DNA from: BPIH01 sp042408925
GTDB lineage: Bacteria; Chloroflexota; Limnocylindria; Limnocylindrales; CSP1-4
Assembly (NCBI GenBank): GCA_042408925.1
Contig: JBHOQO010000041.1
Span: 1 to 39,280 of the forward strand
Reading direction: 5' to 3'
Length of the DNA stretch: 39,280 nt
The notes under the pieces are model-generated. The model saw only the letters and a list, made by a program, of their open reading frames with translations, was not told the DNA's origin and searched no databases. The position numbers were made by a program, and so were the translations under genes. Positions 33,466 through 39,280 of the stretch are shown here, one piece after another. Within the stretch, counting starts at the first letter, position 1. Each line of letters starts with the position of its first letter.

Positions 33466-34548
33466 GTGCGGACCGCTCGCGTCCTGCCCGGCGAGCCGGT
33501 TCCGGCCGGCCTCGTCGGGGCGGTCCTCACCCGCGACCTCGTGATCGACGGCGAGCGCTGGTCGAAGGGGCGGCGCCTCTCGGCGGCGGACCTCGAGCGG
33601 CTCGGCGCTGCGGTCGCCTTCGCCTCGCCCGGGCTCGCCCGGCGCGGGGGTCCGGTCACGCTCCTCGTCCCCGAGCCCGGCGACGTCCACGAGGACGACG
33701 CGGCGCTCCGGCTCGCGGCGGCCGTCGCCGGCCCGGGACTCCGGATCGCCGGTCCCGTCGAGAGCCGGGTCGACCTCCGGGCCGCCGAGCCGGGCGTCGT
33801 CCGGATCCGGACAGCCGCCCTCGAGCAGCTGAACCGGATCGATCCCCTCGAGGTCTTCACGGTCTTCGACGGTCAGGTCGTCGAGGCGGGCGACCTCGTC
33901 GCCTCGGTCAAGGTCGCCCCGCATCTCGTCCCGGCGGCCGTCGTCGAGGCCGGCCTTCGGGCCGCCGGCCGCCGCCCGATCGTGGCCGTCCGGCCGTTTC
34001 GGCGCCGGCGGGTCGCGGCCCTCGTGAAGGAATCGATCGAGGGGCCGGCGCGGGAGCGCTTCGAAGCGACGCTCCGCTCGAAGGTGGACGCCCTCGGCTC
34101 GGCCCTCGTTGGGATCGTCTACGTCGCCGACGCCCTCGAGCCGATCCGGGCCGCCCTCGAGGAGCTGACCGGCAGGGCCGACGGCCGAGGCGCACCGCGG
34201 CCGGTCGACCTCGTCCTCACCGCCGGCGGCGCCTCGACCGACCCCCTCGACCCCCTCTTCCTCGCCCTCGAGGCAGCGGGCGGAACCGTCGTCCGCCGCG
34301 GCGTCCCGGCCCACCCCGGCTCGATGCTCTGGCTCGGCCGCCTCGGCCGGACGACCCTCCTCGGCCTCCCGACCTGCGGCGCCTACTCGAAGGCGACGGC
34401 GGCCGATCTCCTCCTCGCCTGGCTCCTCGCCGGCGAGCCGCCGACCGCCGCGACCGTCGCCCGGCTCGGCCACGGCGGGATCCTGACGAGAGACCAGCGG
34501 TTCCGCTTCCCGGCCTACGCCCGCGCCCTCGAGGCGCCCGAGGGCTAA
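33466..34548 (+). CDS. MoeA/MoaB-like molybdopterin-binding protein of the cox cluster
   Basis: A 360-residue protein from GTG 33466. The C-terminal half resembles a MoCF-biosynth domain: RPFRRRRVAALVKESIEGPARERF and VDLVLTAGGASTDPLDPLFLALEAAGGTVVRRGVPAHPGS correspond to the MPT-binding strands of MoeA/MogA, although the GGxSxGxxD loop reads GGASTDPLD. GLPTCGAYSK replaces the MoeA LPGNP. The N-terminal half (GEPVPAGLVGAVLTRDLVIDGERWSKGRRLSAADLERLG) is the DUF found in similar cox-cluster proteins. Such proteins probably deliver or insert the cofactor for MocA and CoxL. It is 10 bp after coxM. True MoeA activity is doubtful. Confidence 0.8.
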   Translation: MRTARVLPGEPVPAGLVGAVLTRDLVIDGERWSKGRRLSAADLERLGAAVAFASPGLARRGGPVTLLVPEPGDVHEDDAALRLAAAVAGPGLRIAGPVESRVDLRAAEPGVVRIRTAALEQLNRIDPLEVFTVFDGQVVEAGDLVASVKVAPHLVPAAVVEAGLRAAGRRPIVAVRPFRRRRVAALVKESIEGPARERFEATLRSKVDALGSALVGIVYVADALEPIRAALEELTGRADGRGAPRPVDLVLTAGGASTDPLDPLFLALEAAGGTVVRRGVPAHPGSMLWLGRLGRTTLLGLPTCGAYSKATAADLLLAWLLAGEPPTAATVARLGHGGILTRDQRFRFPAYARALEAPEG

Positions 34549-34574
34549 CGGACCGGGTCGCCGGCGCGAGCATG

Positions 34575-34580
34575 TAGACT
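34575..34580 (+). promoter_or_regulatory. Putative -10 box before coxD, leaderless type
   Basis: TAGACT is followed by seven bases and ATG 34588, with no ribosome binding site between. It may be an internal promoter of the cox cluster. The same hexamer occurs at 681-686 before the HxlR gene. Confidence 0.45.
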
Positions 34581-34587
34581 CCGATCG

Positions 34588-35520
34588 ATGACCGAGCAAC
34601 GACGTCCCCGCCGCACCATCGAGGAGCTCATCGAGGCCTTCCGGCGCCGCGGCTACATCTGCGACCGCTCCCTCGCCACGGCCGTCTTCCTCGGCCTCGA
34701 GCTCGAGCGGCCGCTCCTCCTCGAAGGCGAGGCCGGGGTCGGCAAGACCGAGCTGGCGAAGGTCCTCGCCGACGTCCTCGAGACCCGCCTCATCCGGCTC
34801 CAGTGCTACGAGGGCCTCGACGTCAACACCGCCGTCTACGAGTGGAACTACCCGCGCCAGATGCTCGAGATCCGGCTCCTCGAGGCCCGCGGCGAGATCG
34901 ACCGGGCGAAGGCCCACGACATCTTCGGGCCCGAGTTCCTCATCCGCCGCCCGCTCCTCCAGGCCCTCGAGGCGAGCGCCGACGGCGAGCCGCCGGTCCT
35001 CCTCATCGACGAGATCGACCGGGCCGACGAGGAGTTCGAGGCGTACCTCCTGGAAATCCTCTCCGACTTCCAGGTCACGGTCCCCGAGATCGGAACGATC
35101 CGGGCCGAGCGGCCGCCGCGGGTCGTCCTCACCTCGAACCGGACCCGGGAGGTCCACGACGCCCTGAAGCGCCGCTGCCTCTACCACTGGATCGACTACC
35201 CGTCGCCGGAGCGCGAGGTCGAGATCGTCCGGACGCGGGTCCCGGGGGTCCCGGAGGCGCTCGCCGAGGCCGTCGTCGCCTTCGTCGGCCGCCTTCGCTC
35301 GGCCGACCTCACGAAGGTCCCGGGCGTCGCCGAGACGATCGACTGGGCGGCGGCGCTCCTCGCCCTCGGCGCCGCGGAGCTCGATCCGGCGACCGTCGAC
35401 GAGACCCTCGGCGTCGTCCTCAAGTACGAGGAGGACGTCCGCCAGATCCGGGGCGAGACGGCCCGCCGCTACCTCGCCGAGATCGGAGCCGGCACCGGGA
35501 GCGGGGGAGGGGAGGGCTAG
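34588..35520 (+). CDS. coxD: MoxR-family AAA+ ATPase, CoxD
   Basis: A 310-residue AAA+ protein. Walker A is GEAGVGKT (47-54), Walker B VLLIDEIDRADEEFE (about 137-151), sensor 1 LTSNRTREV and the lid segment KRRCLYHWIDYPSPEREVEIV. In Oligotropha carboxidovorans CoxD is a membrane-linked chaperone that helps assemble the sulfur and copper site of CoxL, acting with the VWA protein CoxE encoded four bases downstream. Since the loop here is form II, a copper role is doubtful, but partial unfolding of CoxL for cofactor maturation still fits. The last residues are a flexible Gly tail. TAGACT sits seven bases before the ATG. Confidence 0.94.
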   Translation: MTEQRRPRRTIEELIEAFRRRGYICDRSLATAVFLGLELERPLLLEGEAGVGKTELAKVLADVLETRLIRLQCYEGLDVNTAVYEWNYPRQMLEIRLLEARGEIDRAKAHDIFGPEFLIRRPLLQALEASADGEPPVLLIDEIDRADEEFEAYLLEILSDFQVTVPEIGTIRAERPPRVVLTSNRTREVHDALKRRCLYHWIDYPSPEREVEIVRTRVPGVPEALAEAVVAFVGRLRSADLTKVPGVAETIDWAAALLALGAAELDPATVDETLGVVLKYEEDVRQIRGETARRYLAEIGAGTGSGGGEG

Positions 35521-35524
35521 CCCG

Positions 35525-36943
35525 ATGGGCGAGGCCTCGGCCGTTCGGGATCCTCTCGCCGCCGTCCGCCGGACCGGCGAGGGCGAGCTCGTCGACGGCG
35601 AGCGGCTCTTCCGCCACGCCGTCGGCTTCGGGCGGGCGCTCCGGGCCGCCGGCCTCGCCGTCGACCTCGGGGCCGCCATCGACTACGCCCGGGCCCTCGC
35701 CCTCGTCGACCTCGGCGATCGCGAACAGGTCCGATCGGCCGGGGCCGCGATCTTCGTCCGCCGGCGGGACGACCTGCCGACCTACGACCGCGTCTTCGCC
35801 CGCTGGTGGCGGGCGCCGCGCCGTTCCCTCGCCGCCGAGGGTCCGACGGCGCTCCGCCGCGACCCCGAGCCGCCGGAGGAGGAGCGCGGCGACGGTGCCC
35901 GACCGGCTGAGCCGACCGCGGCCGACCAGCGGATCGGCGAGCTCCGGCCGGCCGGGACGCCGAGCCCCGCCGCCGAGGACGACCGGGAGGCGGCGGCCGA
36001 CCGCCTCGTCATCGCCCCCGACGCCTACAGCCGGGGCGAGACGATCCGCCACCGCGAGTTCGACAAGATGACCCCCGCCGAGCTTCGGGAGGCCGAGCGG
36101 TTGATCGACCTCCTCGCCCCCCGGCTCGAGCTCCGGCGGACGCGCCGCTACGAGCTCCACCGCCACGGCCGCCTCCTCGCCCCGCGGGCGATGTTCCGCC
36201 GGAACCTCGGGACCGGCGGCCAGCTCGTCGAGTGGACGTGGCGGCGGGCGGTCCGGCGGCCGCGGCCCCTCGTCGTCCTCTGCGACATCTCGGGTTCCAT
36301 GGACCGCCACAGCCGGCTCCTCCTCCGCTTCATCCAGGCCCTCTCGGCGACGTCGGCGGTCCGGGCCGAATCCTTCGTCTTCGGGACCCGCCTCACCCGG
36401 GTCACCCGGCTCCTCCGCGACCGCGACCGGAACCGAGCCCTCGAACGGGTCGCCGAGGCCGTCGTCGACTGGGCCGGCGGGACCCGGATCGGCGAGTCGT
36501 TCCGGGAGTTCAACCTCCGCTGGGCCCGCCGGACGCTCCGGACGAGCGGCGTCGTCATCGTCGTCTCCGACGGTTGGGACCGCGGCGACCCGCGCCTCGT
36601 CGCCGCCGAGACGGCTCGGCTGCGTCGAAACTGCCACCGCCTCATCTGGCTGAACCCCCTCGCCGGCGTCCCCGGCTACCAGCCGATCGCCGGCGGGATG
36701 GCGGCGGCCTACCCGTACATCGACGACTTCCTCCCGGCCGGGACCGTCGCCTCGCTCGAGCGCCTCGGCGAGCTCCTCGCCGGCGGGCGAGCGAACGGCG
36801 CCCGGGGTCGCCGGCGCGCGACCGAGCCGCGACCGCACCGCGGTGGCGAACACGCCGCCATCGCCGCGGCCCACCCGGCTGACGCCGCGGCGAGGCCGCT
36901 GCCCGGGCCGACTGACGCCGCTGCCCCGCGGCCCCTCGGCTGA
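35525..36943 (+). CDS. coxE: VWA-domain protein, CoxE
   Basis: A 472-residue protein with a C-terminal von Willebrand A domain whose MIDAS motif is Asp254-Ile-Ser-Gly-Ser258 in LCDISGSMDRHSRLLLRF, with the later Thr/Asp motifs in WAGGTRIGESF and VIVVSDGWDRGDP. The N-terminal part includes a Pro/Glu/Arg-rich linker (about 100-160) and a helical block ending in RHREFDKMTPAELREAERLIDLLAP, typical of CoxE. MoxR-VWA pairs form metallochaperone-type complexes; this one should act with CoxD on the CoxSLM enzyme. The first helical part (GEGELVDGERLFRHAVGFGRALRAAG) is the usual start. The C-terminal 55 residues are Arg/Ala/Pro-rich. Starts at ATG four bases after coxD. Confidence 0.93.
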   Translation: MGEASAVRDPLAAVRRTGEGELVDGERLFRHAVGFGRALRAAGLAVDLGAAIDYARALALVDLGDREQVRSAGAAIFVRRRDDLPTYDRVFARWWRAPRRSLAAEGPTALRRDPEPPEEERGDGARPAEPTAADQRIGELRPAGTPSPAAEDDREAAADRLVIAPDAYSRGETIRHREFDKMTPAELREAERLIDLLAPRLELRRTRRYELHRHGRLLAPRAMFRRNLGTGGQLVEWTWRRAVRRPRPLVVLCDISGSMDRHSRLLLRFIQALSATSAVRAESFVFGTRLTRVTRLLRDRDRNRALERVAEAVVDWAGGTRIGESFREFNLRWARRTLRTSGVVIVVSDGWDRGDPRLVAAETARLRRNCHRLIWLNPLAGVPGYQPIAGGMAAAYPYIDDFLPAGTVASLERLGELLAGGRANGARGRRRATEPRPHRGGEHAAIAAAHPADAAARPLPGPTDAAAPRPLG

Positions 36944-36960
36944 CGGCGGCGAGCAGGGCG

Positions 36961-36966
36961 TACACT
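36961..36966 (+). promoter_or_regulatory. Putative -10 box before the XdhC-like gene, leaderless type
   Basis: TACACT is followed by seven bases (GCCGGCG) and ATG 36974, the same spacing as before coxD and the ABC ATPase gene. No ribosome binding site is visible. Confidence 0.45.
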
Positions 36967-36973
36967 GCCGGCG

Positions 36974-38110
36974 ATGCGTGAGGTGCTCGACGCCCTGGCG
37001 ACCTGGCGCCGGGAAGGCGTCCCGGTCGGCCGGGCGGTCGTCATCCGGACGTTCGGGTCGGCCCCGCGGCCCGAAGGCGCGGTCCTCCTCGCCACCGCCG
37101 ACGGCCGTCTCGCCGGCTCGGTGAGCGGCGGCTGCGTCGAGGGCGCCGCCTTCGAGGAGATCGAGCGGGCCCGCGCGAGCGGCCGGTCGCGGGTCGTTCG
37201 CTACGGGATCAGCGACGAGCAGGCCTGGGACGTGGGGCTCGCTTGCGGCGGGACCATCGACGTCCTCATCGAGCCGGAGGTCGATCCGCTCGTCGAGGCG
37301 GCAGCCCGCGTCGACCGGGAGACCGGGGGCCGGGCCGTCGTGACGCCGCTGCCACCCGATTCGCCGCCGCCGGACTTCGGACCGCACGAGCCCGGCGAGG
37401 GCGCGCCGCCGGCACCGAAGCTCCTCGTCGGCGAGGACGGGGCGATCGAGGGGTCGCTCGGGTCGCTGGCCGACGATGCCGCCCTTGCCGCCGTCGCCCG
37501 GGAGGCGCTCCTCCGTGGCACGTCCCGGACGGTGACGATCGGCGGCCGCCAGCTCTTCGTCGAGGCGTTCCCGGTTCCCCCGCGGCTCGTCGTCGTCGGG
37601 GCCGTCGAGATCGCCCGCTCCCTCGTCCGGATCGCTCGCGAGCTCGGCTACGAAACGATCGTCGTCGACGGCCGGCCGGCCTTCGCGACACCGGAGCGCT
37701 TCCCGCCGGGAAGCGTCGACCGACTCGTCGTCGGCTGGCCGGACGAGGTCGCCGACGAGATCGGCCTCGGCCCGACGGACGCGGTCGCGGTCCTGACCCA
37801 CGACGTGAAGTTCGACGAGCCGGCGATCGTCGAGGCGCTCCGCCGGGGCTGCCGGTACGTCGGCGCCGTCGGGTCCCGCAAGACCCAGACCGACCGCCGG
37901 GCGCGGCTCCGCGAGGCGGGCCTCGGCGAGGCGGAGCTCGAGCGGCTCCGGGGTCCGATCGGGCTCGATCTCGGCGGTCGGAACCCGGCCGAGACGGCCC
38001 TCGCGATCATGGCCGAGATCGTCGCCGAACGGTACGGCGGGACCGGCGTCCCGATGCGCGACCTGGCCCGGGGGGCCGCCGACGCGGCAGCGGCCGCGGC
38101 GCCGGCGTGA
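36974..38110 (+). CDS. XdhC/CoxI-family molybdenum hydroxylase maturation protein
   Basis: A 378-residue protein. The XdhC_CoxI domain shows VVIRTFGSAPRPEGAVLLATADGRLAGSVSGGCVEGAAFEE, with the SGGCVE signature and a Cys that can hold the sulfur or cofactor, and GISDEQAWDVGLACGGTIDVLIEP. The C-terminal Rossmann-like XdhC_C domain contains LVVVGAVEIARSLVRIARELGYETIVVDGRP and YVGAVGSRKTQTDRRARLREAGL, typical of the family. XdhC proteins bind sulfurated molybdopterin and protect and deliver it to the apoenzyme. A Pro/Gly-rich insert (about 128-145) separates the two halves. Its stop overlaps the MocA-fusion gene as GTGA. It may be called coxF or coxI in other cox clusters. Confidence 0.92.
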   Translation: MREVLDALATWRREGVPVGRAVVIRTFGSAPRPEGAVLLATADGRLAGSVSGGCVEGAAFEEIERARASGRSRVVRYGISDEQAWDVGLACGGTIDVLIEPEVDPLVEAAARVDRETGGRAVVTPLPPDSPPPDFGPHEPGEGAPPAPKLLVGEDGAIEGSLGSLADDAALAAVAREALLRGTSRTVTIGGRQLFVEAFPVPPRLVVVGAVEIARSLVRIARELGYETIVVDGRPAFATPERFPPGSVDRLVVGWPDEVADEIGLGPTDAVAVLTHDVKFDEPAIVEALRRGCRYVGAVGSRKTQTDRRARLREAGLGEAELERLRGPIGLDLGGRNPAETALAIMAEIVAERYGGTGVPMRDLARGAADAAAAAAPA

Positions 38111-39280
38111 CGGGGCCGGCCCACGGACCCGGCCCGGTCGTGACCGAGGTCCTGGCGCCGACCCGCATCGTCGGCCTCGTCCTCGCCGCGGGCTCGGGGA
38201 CCCGGTTCGGGCCCGATCCGAGCGCCAAGCTCCTCGCCCCGTTCCTCGGGCGGCCCCTCGTCGCCCACGTCGTCGCGGCGGCGACCGAGGCGGGACTCGG
38301 GGGGCTCGTCGCCGTCCTCGGTCGTGGGGCGGCGGCCGTGCGGGTGGCCGTCGACTGGGGCGGCGCCGTCCTCGTCGAGAACCCGACCCCCGAGGCCGGC
38401 CTGGCGAGCTCGCTCCGGATCGGCGTCGAGACGGTCCGGGCCCGCTTCGCCGACGCCGAGGCGATCGTCGTCTTCCTCGGCGATCAGCCCCTGGTCCGGC
38501 CCGACGTCGTCCGCCGCCTCGTCGCCGAGGCGGCCCGAACCGACCTCCCCGCCGTCGTCCCCCGCTACGCCGAGGGCGGCGGCCCGAACCCCGTCCTCGT
38601 CCGGCGGGCGGCCTGGGAGCTCGTCGCCGCCGCTGAGGGCGACCGGGGGCTCGGTCCCCTCCTCGCCGCCCGTCCCGAGCTCGTCGCCGAGGTTGCGGTC
38701 GACGGCTCGAACCCCGACGTCGACACGCCCCTCGACCTCGTCCTCGTCGAATGGGCCGAGCGGGTCCGCCGGAACCGCGAGCAGGTCGACCGGTTCCGCG
38801 AGGTGCCCGACGGCCCGGACTTCTACGGCCCGGTCAGCGGCATGTTCCGGGCCGATCCCCACCGGACCGACGACCCGATCCTCGACGCTCTCATCGAGCT
38901 CGCCCGGCCGACGGACCGCTGGCTCGACATCGGGGCGGGTGCCGGGCGTTTCGCCCTCCCACTCGCGCTCCGGGGCCGGGAGGTCGTCGCCCTCGATCCC
39001 TCGGCCGGGATGCTCGCCGCCCTCCGCGAGGAGATGGCGGCCCACGGGATCACGAATGTCCGGCCGGTCGAGGGCCGCTGGCCCCTCGACGACCCGGCGG
39101 CGGCCGCGGAGCTCCGCGCCGACGTCGCCCTCATCGCCCACCTCGGCTACGACATCGAAGCGATCGGGCCGTTCCTGGCGGCGATGGAGGCGGCGGCCCG
39201 GCGGCGCTGCGTCGCGGTCCTCATGGAGCGCCAGCCCTCGGCGGTCGCCGACGCCTTCTGGCCGCCGATCCACGGCGAGG
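38107..39280 (+). CDS. MocA-type nucleotidyltransferase fused to SAM methyltransferase, cut by window edge
   Basis: 391 codons are visible, open in one frame to the right edge. Residues 20-215 are a MobA/MocA-like NTP transferase: LAAGSGTRFG (26-35), Lys41, FLGDQPLVRPDVV, and the end GSNPDVDTPLDL (about 201-212). This is the enzyme type that makes molybdopterin cytosine dinucleotide for CoxL-like enzymes. From residue 217 (EWAERVRRNREQVDRFREV) the chain becomes a class I methyltransferase; motif I is DIGAGAGRFALPLA (from Asp274), and ALDPSAGMLAAL follows. GTG 38107 overlaps the XdhC-like stop. Fusion of the two is odd. I checked the junction codon by codon and found no stop or shift. The methylation target is unknown. 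Confidence 0.85.
   Translation, partial: MTGPAHGPGPVVTEVLAPTRIVGLVLAAGSGTRFGPDPSAKLLAPFLGRPLVAHVVAAATEAGLGGLVAVLGRGAAAVRVAVDWGGAVLVENPTPEAGLASSLRIGVETVRARFADAEAIVVFLGDQPLVRPDVVRRLVAEAARTDLPAVVPRYAEGGGPNPVLVRRAAWELVAAAEGDRGLGPLLAARPELVAEVAVDGSNPDVDTPLDLVLVEWAERVRRNREQVDRFREVPDGPDFYGPVSGMFRADPHRTDDPILDALIELARPTDRWLDIGAGAGRFALPLALRGREVVALDPSAGMLAALREEMAAHGITNVRPVEGRWPLDDPAAAAELRADVALIAHLGYDIEAIGPFLAAMEAAARRRCVAVLMERQPSAVADAFWPPIHGE

Overview
The window is a very GC-rich bacterial chromosome segment with short intergenic gaps, many GTG starts and many four-base GTGA or ATGA stop/start overlaps. The gene mix is a form II CO-dehydrogenase-like cluster, a DUF385 deazaflavin-type protein, a baeRF protein, a PyrR-type RNA leader before carAB, ECF sigma signalling and Pro/Thr/Glu-tailed surface proteins. 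Together with the base composition this suggests a soil or freshwater Chloroflexota (Limnocylindria/Ellin6529-like). That placement is an inference, and an actinobacterium is not excluded by what can be seen. Nothing looks like a prophage, an IS element or a CRISPR array.

Left part (1-5.2 kb): a truncated trypsin/HtrA-like protease gene diverges from an HxlR regulator-SDR operon across a perfect 17-bp palindrome. Then comes a 600-bp gene-poor stretch with copy 1 of an unusual GTGCAC-pair element, a GYD-domain gene, tRNA-Lys(CTT), and a two-gene ABC exporter on the minus strand with a small gene behind it.

Middle part (5.2-24 kb): carAB follows a leader with a clear PyrR-binding hairpin, a strong Shine-Dalgarno sequence and a 28-codon leader ORF overlapping carA. 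Next are a cysteine-poor HesB/IscA-fold gene, a small membrane protein, copy 2 of the GTGCAC element (870-bp gap), an active/inactive M16 peptidase pair with an MFS exporter, a Pro/Thr/Glu-tailed protein with an ECF sigma/anti-sigma-like pair, a small membrane protein, a ribokinase-fold protein, an RnfD/NqrB-like membrane protein behind a (CGGT)8 microsatellite, an AhpD-like protein and a hybrid sensor kinase.

Right part (24-39.3 kb): TPR-rhomboid protease, degenerate MetE-like protein, DUF385 protein, baeRF protein and class III aminotransferase. A molybdenum hydroxylase cluster follows in the form II order coxS-coxL-coxM, then a MoeA-like molybdopterin-binding protein, coxD (MoxR ATPase), coxE (VWA), an XdhC/CoxI protein and a MocA-type cytidylyltransferase fused in frame to a SAM methyltransferase that runs off the right edge. 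The cluster encodes three enzyme subunits plus cofactor modification, insertion and maturation functions.

The most unusual items are: (1) the two GTGCAC-pair elements about 9.7 kb apart, about 76% identical without a gap over 221 bp and each containing a 17-bp hairpin with a 13-nt loop; (2) the PyrR leader with translationally coupled leader ORF; (3) the MocA-methyltransferase fusion; (4) repeated TANNNT boxes 6-8 nt before ATG, suggesting leaderless transcripts.
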